Assembly (NCBI GenBank): GCA_027922465.2
Contig: BQMF02000005.1
Coordinates: 1,240,001-1,304,000, forward strand
Source: Turritopsis dohrnii
Taxonomy: Eukaryota > Cnidaria > Hydrozoa > Anthoathecata > Oceaniidae
DNA: 64,000 nt
Direction of reading: 5' to 3'
Below the pieces are notes generated by a model. It ran no database searches and had not been told where the DNA came from. It worked only from the letters and a program-made list of their open reading frames with translations. Each line of letters begins with the position of its first letter. The stretch's first letter is position 1. This document shows, piece by piece, positions 21,821-34,863 of the stretch. The position numbers and the translations under genes were made by a program.

Positions 21821-24800
21821 TCTAATGTAGTCTTTGTTTAGTCGAAAGCTATGTAAACGCGTTATCGTGGCGAATTTTCCAATGATCGAAAGTAAATATG
21901 TTATATCTATAAAAATTTGTTATACATTGAATTTTCTAAGAAAAATTATAGTAATCTGAAGTTCTTCTTTTATAAAATAATATGTGTATTTAGAATCTTC
22001 TTCAATTTGTATATCAAGCTATGATCGGTTGGTTAGTAAATAACGCTCTACTTTATTTTCTTTCTTGTTTATGACGAGCACTAGCCGATCTTCTCTCAGT
22101 AACTTGTCTCATTGGTTTACGATTTTATTCTGTGAACAAATTCACTGAACCATATCTACTTATATATTCTCGTCAGTGAATCATAAAAGATGTCGTGAAT
22201 TTAGCCGTCATTAAAATATCAATAACAATACAAGCGATTCATAACTCTATAAGTTCAAACAATAGAATTAAACGCATAATTAGACCGATTGTTTTCGGGT
22301 GTCGTTACTCGTTCACGTATTGTGAAACGAATACGAATGGCGACATGATGAAATTTCAGTTTTAAACAAAAGCGATGTATAAAATAACAACGGCACGACG
22401 GAAAAAAGCAATTACATAATGGTTCCCATGGGGAGGCTTTGAACAGAATTAAGCAAAATATAATTTGAAAACGGGGGGTTATATAAAAAATTATTAAGAA
22501 ATATTTCCTGAAAAAATATGTGAAGTAAGAACGTGAAATGAAATATAAGGGGAAATCATAAGTAAAATAAAACCCAGTTTCACTACTACAAGGAAAATGA
22601 AGTGATTAATTTTCATTTTGGAGACTACTAGAAACAATAACAGTGAAATATTGTTGACATTTAGTCCGATATCTTTAATAATTAGTACAGTAAAGTAGAT
22701 TACTTTAGCCCTTAAAAAAGAAAATATGTTCCTTATGATCTAGGGGAAATAGGCACTCGCATTTTAGCATTACATGGTTTGAATATTGAAAAGCCCAAGT
22801 AACTGTGGATTGTAAGATTGTTACAGAAAAAGGCAACAACATATTTTTTAATACCCCCGTTAAATTAACTTCAATTCATTTTAGTTTACAGAAAAACGCA
22901 CGCGCGCGCGCGCGGTTAGTGCATCTAAGTAGAGGTCCAAACATTTCGGAATTTGATACAGATTTAAATGCTTCACGCTGGTTAGTTTCTCATGGTGGTC
23001 AAATGATCAGAAAACCCTTGAGCATTTGTTTCGGGTGGCTGATCAAAGCCAAGTGAATTTGGTCACGATCTAAGCTCATATTTATAGAAAGAACAGAAAA
23101 TAAGATACGGTTAAGCAGAATTGAAATGAAAACCAAAGAAGCGTGAAGGCTTTTTCATCAGTGTTGTGAGTTTCGATGAAATCAAAATCGATGGTTTTTA
23201 ATGATCATGGCTTGGTTAATTTCACCATACACACCATGGCAATGTAACGTGTAATTTTCATTTAATGAAAAACAAATTAAGATTCTGATAACGAAAGAAG
23301 TAGATTGGATTTATAATATTTTACAATTAGATGCTCGTATTTTCAACGTGAAGGAATGTTTCATTGTAATTCAGTGAAGCCCGCAAACACATTTGTGTTC
23401 ATACATAACAACCATTACACGACCGGTTTAATAAAAACACCGTGTTTCACATGTGTCACAACTATAAAATCATCAAAGAAAAAACTGAATTGCCCAATAA
23501 CAAAAGAATCACATAATGATGAATAAACATGTGTTCCTTGTACATCCATTTGCATAATAACATAACACTTTTTTTACACGTCATATCACAAGTGATCCCA
23601 AGAGAGAAATTAGGATGTGAAATCTATTGCAAATCGATGTCATATTAAATATCATTAACTTAAAAATAAGACAGAAAAGTAAAAGGAATTAAAAGTTGCG
23701 TTACGTTATTAAATTATGCTGAAATAAGTTTATGAAGCCTCCCTTGGGACAAATATGATAGGGAAACAACAGCACTAGCATATTGATTACAAAAGATTAT
23801 AATTGCTAAATTATGGAATTAAGTTATTCCTTTAAACTTCACGAACCTACCATCAAGCAAAGTGGCGAGATGAAAAGATACAATTATTTTTTAAAATCTT
23901 TTTTTATCACCGTATAAAATCAAACAACAAGTTAAAAGTAAAGTAAACATATAAGTATGTAATTTATTTTGATAAAACCTGTAACAATGCATCGGCGGCA
24001 TTCTAATAGCCCCAAAATCATCGTTACAAACTTACTTCAAGTGGTTTGAATGTTTATCTTCGTAAATAGTTAGTGTAAGAACGCATATACCGATTTGTAA
24101 ACACTTGTTTTTTTGTGAGTGGATTAAATATGGCAAGATCAAAGAACATTCTGTAAAGGCGCTGTACACTCATGTCTAGGCAAACATCGTAAAATTTATT
24201 CAGCAAATAACTCGTCTCGACTAACAATGCTTTTATTGTGATTTCTCCAGATAAAGGTTTGAATGAATGAACTTACTTTTGTAGCTCAGACAGGGAGTAA
24301 AGAAGACAAACTATTCAGGAGGAGGATACTATGCATTAGGTGACGATAGATTGATACGCAGATTAACTGACCGCAAAAATCTTTCAAATTATTTTTGAGA
24401 TATAGCAGATAAATAGATCGCCTTTCTTTGAACCTAGACTGGTGTTGACTGAATCTTTCAACCAGTGGAGATTTTATATATTTAAATCGGAAAACGGAAC
24501 ACCTTTTTTTATGACTGCAATCAGATTGGTCCATTACATTCTAGGTTGTTTCAATCCTAAGCAGCGCAGAATCGGAACTGGAGCTAAACAAAAGAAGAAT
24601 TGTAATTGAGGAATTGACCAATTTGTTCCATTACCGGTCCCAAAATTGAAAACGGACCAAACGTGAGGGTTTTTCTACCTTCCTTAGTCAACACTGTCTA
24701 TTTAACACCAGACCTCATTTGCACAAAACTCTCACAGTTAGCCATCTAACTTCAAAGAAAAGGGTCGTGAAGGCCAACAAGGTATGCTCCAGACACAAGC

Positions 24801-25484
24801 AACAAGTGATATTCGATATCTGAGAAGGAGCTACTCCGGCATATAAGAAGAATTACTTGCCGCCAATAAAAACCATTTGATGATGTCAAACAAAAGGACC
24901 GTCGTCGTTATGATCATTGTGACTTAAGGATATTGAATTACCGGAACATTTCAAAGGACATTAGAATTTCTAAACATTTCAAGTCCTTGTGAGTTATTAT
25001 GTTAGGCACATTTACAAATACAAAAACAATATGATAAGTGTTTTCAAAACAATTTTGAAATGATAAGGTTTTGATTAAACAAGACTGTGTTTCTCTATTT
25101 TTTCCACCTTGCTAAAAGTTGGTTGAACTCTTGTAAGGGAAGGAAGCGAAAAATCATTTTCTTTAATTCATTTCCTTCAATATCTCTTATCCATGAATAT
25201 TTGAATTTGTACATCCCCACACTCAAATGTTGAAAAAATAGAGAAGCTCGTGTTGTAACGAGTTTTTGCAGCTATTTTTAAATATGTTAATGGTATTTGG
25301 GAGTGCGGAGCGGATGTAAGAATATTCTAGACAAAAGTAATTTGCAATCTCAAGTAACATTAATTGACAATATACCAATATATTTCTGGAAGTTTTCTTT
25401 GGCTTTATTCTTTGTTGACTTTTAAGACAAAGGGAAACTTCAAAATGATACAGAAACAGAAACATTTATGGTTTCGAAATCAAC

Positions 25485-25515
<31 letters not shown>

Positions 25516-27496
25516 AAGAAATGACGAGAGATTGTGGGTTTGGCGATTCTAACTCGGCATGACTAAAATTGGTTTTGATCTGTCAGCAAACACAACACAG
25601 GAACACATCCTACACAAAAGGATTTAATAACAGAGATATGATGAATAGTAAAGTAGCGTTACACAACACAGAAATATATGATTATATTTAATGCCTTCTT
25701 ATTAATAATGGCAACGACTAAACGAACACAGTTAGTAAAGATAAGGTTATTTTAAAAAGGAAATTGCGATGGAAATTTGTTGAGTTTATAATTTTCTTAT
25801 ATAAAAAAAGATAGTTTTTTTTACTAAAAAAACTATTCGTGATCAGATCTCATGAGAACATCCGTTTTGTGATGTCAGAAACTGTTTTTTTAATGTGAAT
25901 GCATTTAGATTTATGTGTCAGAATCTAAATTCTATTACAATTACTGCTGTTTCTTTATTTCAAAATAAAATGAGACTTTCTCCTAAGGTCCAAAGAGCAG
26001 AAACTTTCTTATATCACTGACTAATTGCCCCAAATTTTAATTCATACGTTAAATAAAGAAGTCGTTATAAAAAGGAAGAGATAGCCATTTGAATACAAAA
26101 ACGTCACTGTGCTTAAAAAGAATCATCAACCATTAGCACAGTGAGCAATAATAAACGTGCCTGTGCTAAACAGACCATTTAATAACTGTAAAGAGTTTTG
26201 ATGTTCAACATTTCGATTTTTAAATAATGCTTTGTCTTGTTGATGACGACAACTGAGTGTTTTGTTCCAGCAGTAAGAAATAATACGAGCGTTGTCATGA
26301 AGTTAAATCGTGGATTTATATTCTAAAACTCATTGTCATAGATTAAATATAACGGTCTTCAATAACAAGATCGATGGTTGTTTTCGTCACACCTGATACG
26401 TCATGATGCTAAAATCAAAAACTTCTGACGTGTCCTCCACTATGCAACAACAGTGAATTATGAATAATGTTTTTTATATATATAAATATATCGAAAAAGG
26501 AAATCAAAATTACCACGTTTGGCTGTTATTGTCTGCATTTTATGAAATTGGCATACACATAGCGTTGATGACGCGATTGTATATCAATGTTTTACATATA
26601 AATGAGAGAGATAACAACACGTCTTCGGAACTAATAGACACGAAGGGTATTTTATAAAAACAGGCAAATTAGAAATATAATTAGTTTCTTTTTTATATCG
26701 TGGTTTTAAAGGGGTTTACATCCTTTGTAATAAAAAGTAGATTTGACAGACGTGATGTAAAAACGAGTAAAAATTTAACATGCGAACTTGATGCCAATTA
26801 TGTTCCATCAAAACGTTCAAATGATTTCATAATCAGTGTTTCGAGGTATGTAATGCCCATTTCTTCTTAAATTTTGAATGGAAAAACATTGTTATGCCAA
26901 CTTCTTTAAAGAACGCACCAATTTCCTTTCTAGGACGTTTTTCCCTACAAGCCCGGTAACGGGGTTATCTGTGTACGTTAAACTACGAACGAAATTACGC
27001 ACTATATAGCGACATTATAACCTTCCGATAGATACAATGAAATTTCCGGAATAATTTCGCGCTTTGTTTATAGGCGGGCCAAAGATTTAACAAGCAACAA
27101 TTCAAAAAATAGTAGATGATAATATCAGATTTTTTCAAGGATTTATTAGATGGGATAACAGTTTGCTTTAGGTCTTTGAGAAACTGTAAACTACAATCAC
27201 AATATTTAGTCTGGATGCCAATCGATCGGGAAATCACAAACTATAGTTGCTATGATACGTACATCTGGCACAAGAAATTGAAGCCAGATGATGTAAAAAA
27301 AACAAAAAACACGTGATGTAGCGGTCCAGGTGAATGACGTTATAAGAACAAATGACCTCGATGATTTCGTTTGCGGTGACTTTAATAGAGTCGTAATATG
27401 TTTATCAAGAAACAACGCCGTCGTGATGTTGATCTTACATAATCACTTCATAAAACTGAAAGAAAAAAATTATAGCCGTACCTGTACCTGTTTGTG
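21821..27496. other. Long AT-rich stretch, no gene recognised
   Basis: The first few hundred bases are the presumed promoter side of the SPSB gene. Short open frames on both strands show no domain. It contains a (CG)n run at 22897-22914 and a long A-run at about 25485-25504. Confidence 0.45.
22897..22914. repeat. CG dinucleotide run
   Basis: CGCACGCGCGCGCGCGCG lies in otherwise AT-rich DNA. Such alternating purine-pyrimidine tracts can adopt Z-DNA, but no function is shown here. Confidence 0.7.
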
Positions 27497-27760
27497 CCCA
27501 ATTTGTAATAACTGCCCCAATTTGTAATAACTGCCCTATTTGTAATAACTGTCCTAATTTGTAATAACTGTCCTAATTTGTAATAACTGCCCCAATTTGT
27601 AATAAGACTTACCCCAATTTGAAATAACTGCATCAAATTGTAATACTTGCCCTAACTTGTAATAAAACTTGTAATAACCCAATGTGTTATATCTGACCTA
27701 ATTTGTAATAGAATCTTGACCTAAATTGTAATAAAAAATCTGCTTAATTTGTTATAAAAC
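27497..27760. repeat. Minisatellite with a TTTGTAATAACTG core
   Basis: Roughly a dozen imperfect direct copies of CCMAATTTGTAATAACTG. Copies are close to 18-20 bp at the left and become longer and more diverged at the right (AAGACTT, AAAACTT insertions). A last stray copy, CCAATTTGTAATATTACCC, lies at about 28009. Confidence 0.8.
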
Positions 27761-28600
27761 TGGTACCCGGCTTAAGACGAATAATTTGAAAGGAAAATTT
27801 TATAGGTATCTAATTTTCACTGTTTAGAACTAATTGTTTTAATACAACTAGCTAAAAAATTAAAAGAAACTTTAAAACATGCTCAGTTTAAACTTTATTT
27901 TTTCCCAGTTTACTGAGAAGAGAGAGTAGTTTCAAACAATCGAGACATTAAAAGCAACCAAGAAGACAACGAAAACAAAAACAAATGAACTGCACAAGAA
28001 GAGATTAACCAATTTGTAATATTACCCATAACGGCAACTACTCATCAGTGGTTAAATAAGACATTGCCGAAAACGTTTGCTACTTCCTCTGTTACTGTAA
28101 CGATGTAAATAATATTTTTCTTCTTCCGTTGTGTATCGTTAATTCTGATTCTTTGTGAGAGGACCAATTCCGTATACCACTAATCTTACCATGTTTGAAC
28201 TACTTTATTGTCAGACATTTTCGTAATACAAGTTTTCTGACAACACACGATCATAAATAGAGCTCTGTCGTTTTTTGTTTAGGTAGCGCTGAAGAAAAGT
28301 GTTGTAATGGTTTTAGAACTTCCATAATCGCATTTTTTTCAGCCTAGCATAATGGTGCAGTCAAAATTATAGGGAATAAATATTTACTGGACTCAAATCC
28401 CCTTTGTGGTTTTATAAAAAATTGATCAACCTTATGGCAGATGATTTTTGACAACCTATCATGTTGATGAACCAGTTCTGTTGGCAGTTCGTCATAACCA
28501 ACCATATGGTCTGGTAAGTAACATTTGTGATCCCACAGCTACTATTCACATTCAAATAATTAAATATTTTGTGGATGGGATTTTCCTTTGACAAGGACGT
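27761..28600. other. No gene recognised
   Basis: AT-rich DNA between the minisatellite and a Harbinger-like element; no domain seen. Confidence 0.4.
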
Positions 28601-28603
28601 TAA

Positions 28604-29299
28604 AGCTTGGTCTCCACTAGGCGCATAAGTGCGAAAAAGTGCGCTAATCTTATTGAGCATAATGTAATCGCACTTTTGCGCCTAGTGGAGACACTCCATA
28701 ATCGCACTTTTGTGCACTTATGCGTACTTATGCGTAGTTTTTCGCTGTTATGCGCTTTTCGCCCAGAACAAAATGTTTTGATATTGGCGAAAAACTATCA
28801 AAGGATGCCGACGATTAATCATTCATCAAATGATTTTTCAAGAGATTTTAAGAAAAAAACCACGTGCAAATGCAAACGTTTTTTCTTCTTATACTGGCTG
28901 TGTTGTGGTAGAGATGTCTTTGAAAAAGTTTTTAAGTTTACTGTAAGAAGAAAAGCTTACGGAAAATATTCCCTATCATCAGCTTGTAAATCCATGTAGA
29001 AAGTATTGTAGAATCCTAGTTCTTGTCGTTGCTGGTATATTTTTCTCACCCAATACTTATGTTTTCGTTTTCTTTGTTTCTTGCTTTTAGTTTTTTTTCG
29101 AAAGTTTAAATATAACAGTATATCTTCAAGATTTTCTAATTCACTTTCCTCACTCATCGTGAACTTTTTTTAAGAAGAAAGCATGTACGGAAAAGCGATT
29201 TTTATATAGTGTCTCCACTAGTCGAAAAAGTGCGATTAGAATATGCTCAATAAGATTAGCGCACTTTTTCGCACTTATGCGCCTAGTGGAGACCAAGCT
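28604..29299. mobile_element. Internally deleted Harbinger-like element
   Basis: The outer inverted repeats match over about 60 bp: AGCTTGGTCTCCACTAGGCG at the left and its mirror at 29280-29299. They are flanked by TAA at 28601-28603 and 29300-29302, the 3-bp target typical of PIF/Harbinger. Each end is itself a foldback: 28604-28695 closes with GCGCCTAGTGGAGAC, and 29208-29299 opens with GTCTCCACTAG. The body keeps one transposase exon on the minus strand. Confidence 0.85.
28957..29157 (-). pseudogene. Harbinger transposase N-terminal fragment
   Basis: The frame has a basic stretch (KKTKSKKQRKRKHKYWVRKI) and then QQRQELGFYNTFYMDLQADD and REYF. This matches the N-terminal segment of HARBI1-like nucleases (RKHRFWVRPL...R...G.Y..L..EL...D...F). 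It ends before the catalytic DDE core, which is absent from this element. It could still be translated, but it cannot be a working nuclease. Confidence 0.7.
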
Positions 29300-29302
29300 T
29301 AA

Positions 29303-31165
29303 GGCAGCTGGCCAAACAAAAGTGGAATTCAAACGCGAATGGAATACTAGAGAATATGGTAAACATTCAAAATCTTTGAATGCTGAAACAGACAAATATT
29401 GAATTTTTTTTTCTTTTTCAATCGACAATAATGGAATTTACTTTTTCTATGACGTCACATCACGAATGAATGTGTAATATGTAACATTCATTTGTGAATG
29501 TACGTGCTTTTTTTGTGAAAGGTTGAGAAACACTCGTGTAGGAACGTGCAATAATGTTAAAATAAAGCCTTCATAAGCATACTTGCTAATAAATACATTG
29601 TTGGTCTTTATTACGCTGGTCCTTATTTCAGTTCGAAGAAATTTTGGGCTGACGTCATTTGACGCCACAAAAATGAAAAAAGGGGTGGTTAAAGAGGGAG
29701 TAGAGAGTAGTTAAACTTTATAAATATTTATAAAAATTCGAAGAACTTACTTCGAGAAAAACAGTAAAGTAAAGATAACGCTGGTCTGAACAATATTCTC
29801 TAAAAGAACCCGATTATTAACACCCGCCCTTATTACGCAAAGGGACTGAAATAACGCCACAAAGGGCGGCCGTAGGACAAACAGATACCATAGGGATAAT
29901 GATTGAATTTCCTTGGACATATTCTGTAAACTATCAGAAGAAAATTAACAAAGTAAATAATTAAGAGAAAAAAAATAAGAAAAATTATTTCAGAAATTTA
30001 AGGGTATGTAGTTATAATTTATACACTGGGTTAATTGTATTTATTATTTCAAATTAGAGGATAAAAGGTCTGGTTACCAAGAGGTGAAATATCATGGCAG
30101 GTTATGAAAAAAAAAGTCAACTAAAAGAAAAGGAAGAAGAACACGGTTGGCTAAGATTAAGCAGCTTATATATTTCTGCTTAGTAAGTCATGTACGGGAA
30201 AATGTGTTCCGTAATACTCTCAAATTGAACTCACTATGTCTTATTTTACCCCTTCTGGAAACTTTTGCACTCGTATATTAGAATTTCAAAATTTTTATCC
30301 CAGAATTGCGTTTTTTGACGAAATTAAAGTTTTTTTAAAAAAACTTTGGATAAGTGGAACATTTGCTTAGTGGAACAATTTCTTTTGAAAACGAGAAAAA
30401 GCACTGAAAAAATATTGATCGTCCCATTATTACAGACATCCAAAAATCCATGTTTCCAGACCCGGACGTAACTAGGTACATTGTTCAAAGTTGCCGGCAC
30501 CCGAAACGGTCATTGTGAATACCCTTAACTTCACTCTCTCTTTTGTGATGGTGATAATGACCAATTACCCTAATCATTGACGTACCTTGAGTAGCGTTTA
30601 TTAAAATTATAAAATTAAACACAGCTTCAGTTAAAAGACATGTTTGACATGACGGCGATTTACTCTGATGAAGAGCTGAGAAACGTGGTAAATTGCAAGA
30701 AACTACAAGGCGTATGGGCATCTTTGAGTGACTAATCACATGTTAGAAGGCGCAGGAAATCCAAAAAACCGTCGGGAATTCTGTACTTTCTATTTCAACT
30801 TACTTTTGATGCCTCTGGAAGGAATGTTCAGCAATGGAATTCTTTCTTATATAACTAGACCCCGGGTAAAATGTCTTTACCAGTAAGTATGAAGTTTACA
30901 ACTGGTAGGTTTGGTCTCAATTATCCAGCCCCAGGATGGCCCTTTGAATCACTCCAAATTAACGAAATGTAAACTTAAATCGTTGGAATTCCTGTCTATA
31001 TGCAAGTTTAATTAATTCTTTCCCATTTAAAGTCATGCTTTACTCTCGTCATTTGTTATGTTTTGATTTCATGTCATGCTGCACAGAATCGAGTGTAAGA
31101 AATAAAAAACGAATATCATTGATGAAGAATGCATTTTATGAATGCGTTTTATTTGAAATTTGAAA
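29303..31165. other. No gene recognised
   Basis: Intergenic DNA. A motif TGGATAAGTGGAAC plus CTTAGTGGAAC at about 30347-30376 recurs at about 38431-38461 (see findings). Confidence 0.4.
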
Positions 31166-31167
31166 TA

Positions 31168-31580
31168 CACGTATATTTTTTTATAAGCAACCCAAATTTT
31201 CGCCTCCTAGGAAAGTTGTTTAAAATTCGCCTAAAAATTCCATATGAAAGTTGCTAAATGGTTGCTTTCATTAATCTTTTGAATAATTTTGAAATTTCAA
31301 ACCAAATAAGATAAAAACTCAAGTGAAGAGGTATCATGGGAAAGGAAAATAAGAAACAGTGAATGTTGAGTTTAAAAAAACTTGGTGAATATAAACTACT
31401 ATAAATTTTTATAAAGGAAGTGTCGAAATATCTATAAAATCATTGTCATCATTTTGATCTTCGTCCATCACAATGAAGAGTTCATCTTCCATATGTTGCT
31501 TAGATAAAAACTTGAGCTTAGGAAAGATGCTTGCCCAGGGTTGCTTATAAAACTGGTTGCTTATTAAAACAATATATGTG
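31168..31580. mobile_element. TA-flanked element, CACGT family, copy A
   Basis: TA (31166-31167) then CACGTATATTTTTTTATAAG and CAACCCAAATTTTCGCC at the left. GGTTGCTTATAAAAC, GGTTGCTTATTAAAAC and ATGTG then TA (31581-31582) at the right. On the minus strand it keeps the end of a coding frame, MEDELFIVMDEDQNDDND then FIDISTLPL, stop at 31409-31411. The same tail is in copy B. TA targets and acidic tails fit a Tc1/mariner/pogo-type element that has lost most of its transposase. Confidence 0.7.
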
Positions 31581-31582
31581 TA

Positions 31583-34185
31583 TACTGTTCTTTGCAGGTT
31601 GTTTGCTAATATCAAACTTTTAAAAGTTATACTAGCATGTAGCTTTAGCTAAAAATGCCCCCGCGCTCAAGCATTCCAATGTGAACACACAGCAAGCTAT
31701 ACATTGCAAGCTATACAACGGAAACAAAAACAAATTTTTGTCCGAAAACTCAAAAAAATTCAGATGAATGTTTTTGCAAGTCTTTACACAGAAACAAATA
31801 TATACATTTAAACTTTTGTTAACATTGTATAAACTAAACACAATAAAAACAAGAAGAATTGCGAGCATGATCATTTCGAAATGGGAGATCAGATTTAAAA
31901 ACTCCTTGACGGATGGTCTTCACGGTTTTTCACTTACGTTGTAATTGAGTTAAACTTTCTTTAGGATAACTTTTTTTTTATTGATGCTAATATACCTTTC
32001 AAAAAGTGTAATAAAGGCTTAACAAGTAATATCAGAAAGTATTTGCTACAAACAAAAGAAATGTGTGAACTGAAACCATGGATACGTATTTTATAATCAA
32101 AACAAGATTTGTTAAAGAAATTCTGTAAGAGCCAAAAGAAAAAAAACAAACTTTTTTTAAAAAAAATCAAAGCAAAAAATCCATTAGAAATCTGCGTTTT
32201 AAACTTTGATTCAAAACAAAAAGTAGCCAATGTTTATAAAAAAAAAACAACAAGAAAATGTGAAAAGCTTTTACTGATCATGATCACACACTAGTATGAT
32301 TAGGTTTGGCGCGAGGTGGACAGTTAAAATAGAAAAACACGAAGAAAGACAATTTGTAATATAGCTTTCTTGCATACACAGAAATCCAATTAAAATCTTT
32401 GCCAAAAATTAGTGCGTTGAACAAAGTTTATTGAATGAAATATTTAGAGCTAAAACATATATATACAAAAATAAAATGTATGGTTGGCAAAATTTCAGAT
32501 ATCAAGCTGTGCTTCAAAATCCTTGTCGTTCACTTCATTAAAACAACACAAAAGTAACACGAAAAATGTCTAAGCAATTTTAGCATACGATCTTCCTAAA
32601 TAACATAGTATAATACAATAATAAATTAGGAAAGAGATACGAAAAAACATTCTGTCTCTCCCACTTACAGTACCATGCTTTGAAACGGAAAAAAAGCAAA
32701 GTCAGCTAATAATTGTATTCCACCGTGTAACGTCAACACGAAAGTTGGAGGATGAAGATGATGATGATGAACAAAATCGGAAACTGACATTCGCCTATCT
32801 CGTGAAACTACTATGCCTCCTCGCTCGCTTACGCTCGCTGCGGGGGCAATTACGAAATAAACGAGCTATATTTTTTTTATAAGAATACTTTTTATAAGAA
32901 TGACGAGGCTCAAAATCGTCAAAATTTAAGAATATTCTAAGAATCACCTTAAGGCTCAGTGTGATAGGAAATCTCAGGAAGGTCAGAAAGGCTTAAATTA
33001 CATATAGCCGTGGTAAATAACAATCTTTTGTTGCTCTTTGATTTTTCTGTGTTGCAGTTTATCTAATATACCCCGTACAACTTCATTGTATACTGTTTTT
33101 TCCAGAAAAGAATCACTTAAGGATAGCTACTTAAAAAAAAACTGTGTAAACTATATTGCCACTGTAAACAAAAAATTTTGTTTTTAAGAAAATCGTCGTA
33201 AGCCTCCGTAAGCCTCAAGAAGAAAAAAACGTTCGAAAAATTAGATCGAGCGTTCGAAATGACGTCTTTTGTTCGAAATTACATCATTTTTTGCTAATGA
33301 TCTATTTCCAAACGTTCCAAATGTACATTGTATTTTTTATTGCAGCAAATTTTAGTGCATGTGAATGAAAATCTCCGTCAAGGCATTTTTTCTTCGTAAG
33401 AACTTACGAAAAAAGGTTCGTGTGGTGTTACGACAAAAATTACGTGCATGCGAAAAAAGCTTAAGAAATTCTTTTTCTTAGCTTTCGAACGCCCTGCGTA
33501 TCGCTTTATTTTTAAACACACGATGATGAAATGCAGGAAATCAAATTTCTTTTCATGATATGAAATAGGCATTATTAATTTAGCTATAGACATGTTTTTT
33601 GGTGAAATTTTTGAAGCCAATCCATCATCATTTAGTGACATGCAAAGATTGTTTGAAAATTATATTTTTAACGTGAGTGTCGAATTCTTTTCTTATGACT
33701 ATGATTACAAGTATAAATCGAAGTAAGAGATGGAATTAACATTATGAATTTCTGCACGTAATTGAATGTTATTCCTTACCTTGAAAACAGCAGATTCTCT
33801 TTACTAGCCCCTCAAATTTTTCATCATTTGTGAAATAAAGAGAAATATATTTTGGCAAAAGTCGACAAGCACCCTCACTACTGAAGATCGCCATCTTTTC
33901 CTTAAACCTGCAATCATGTCACTTTCAAATTCGAACGATGAAGAACCCGGGGGTCCATAAAAGAGACTGGAAAAAACAAATCCTTATCTGTAACATTTTC
34001 ATGGCTTTCAAGAGTTGAGTTCATTGATTTTTTCTCGAGATAATTATTTAATTCCTAACTTTTCACGTATCGTACCGAAACGTTAGATGTTTAAACTTTC
34101 ATACGATACGAGTATCAAAATGTATAAGTGGAAATCCCGCTTAAAAGAAGTGTTTCAAAGCCGAAAAAGGCTAGCATAATATACC
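31583..34185. other. No gene recognised; fragment of a TATAAG element near 32870
   Basis: AT-rich. At 32869-32930 TATATTTTTTTTATAAGAAT and a second TTTTTATAAGAATG resemble the ends of the CACGT family, but a matching right end was not found. The frames on both strands show no domain. Confidence 0.4.
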
Positions 34186-34585
34186 TTAAAGCCGGGGCAA
34201 ATCGAGCCAACATTTCGGCCAACATTGCTCGCCAACATTTGTTGGCCGGAATGTTTTCTCGATTTGCGATGGCCGTCAACATGTTGGCGAAGAAAAGAAT
34301 CCCTCAAAATGTTGCGCAAACATTTATTAACTTTTTTGTAAATGCAAGTTTTGCAAGTTGCTACGATTTGCTATACCTACCAACATTTTGGACAGCACTT
34401 TCTCAATCTTTGAAGTTTTTATACGTCATTTCGAATTTTTTATTTCACATTCGAATGTTTTTCCGTACTCGAATTATTTTGTTTTGAGCATAGTCAAAAG
34501 AAACAAATTGACTATGTTTTGAGACATTTGCAAGAGAGAGATTGACAAGAATTTTTGTTTTTTGGCAGAAGTAAGAAATTTTAGT

Positions 34586-34696
34586 GCTGTTGGAAAACAA
34601 ATCAAGTACAAATGGACCGACGAAGAAGTTGAAGATCTTATCGATCTGTACAAAAAAAGGCCCTGTCTATGGAATATTTCAGAATTCGTCATCTAA
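34586..34696 (+). pseudogene. MADF/Myb-like domain fragment of a Harbinger accessory gene
   Basis: The frame reads KYKWTDEEVEDLIDLYKKRP then CLWNIS, matching the start of an MADF or Myb/SANT-like DNA-binding domain (W..e.v..Li.lyk..PcLWd). It stops soon after. Harbinger elements carry such an accessory gene beside the transposase, which agrees with the terminal repeats around it. Confidence 0.65.
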
Positions 34697-34863
34697 TAAG
34701 GCCAGCACTGCAGCTTCCCTTTCTGGCATTTTGAATTTGAAAATGACAACTAGCTACTTCATGAAAATGAATGAATTATCAAAATGTTGGCCAAAATGTT
34801 GTCAGGCGCATATAGCAAATCGCGCCAAAATGTTGGCCGAAATGTTGTCTCGATTTGCCCCGG

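Noticed and set aside
27497..27760. Regular repeats considered as a CRISPR array
   Set aside because: The units are directly adjacent and imperfect, with no unique spacers, and the window is animal DNA.
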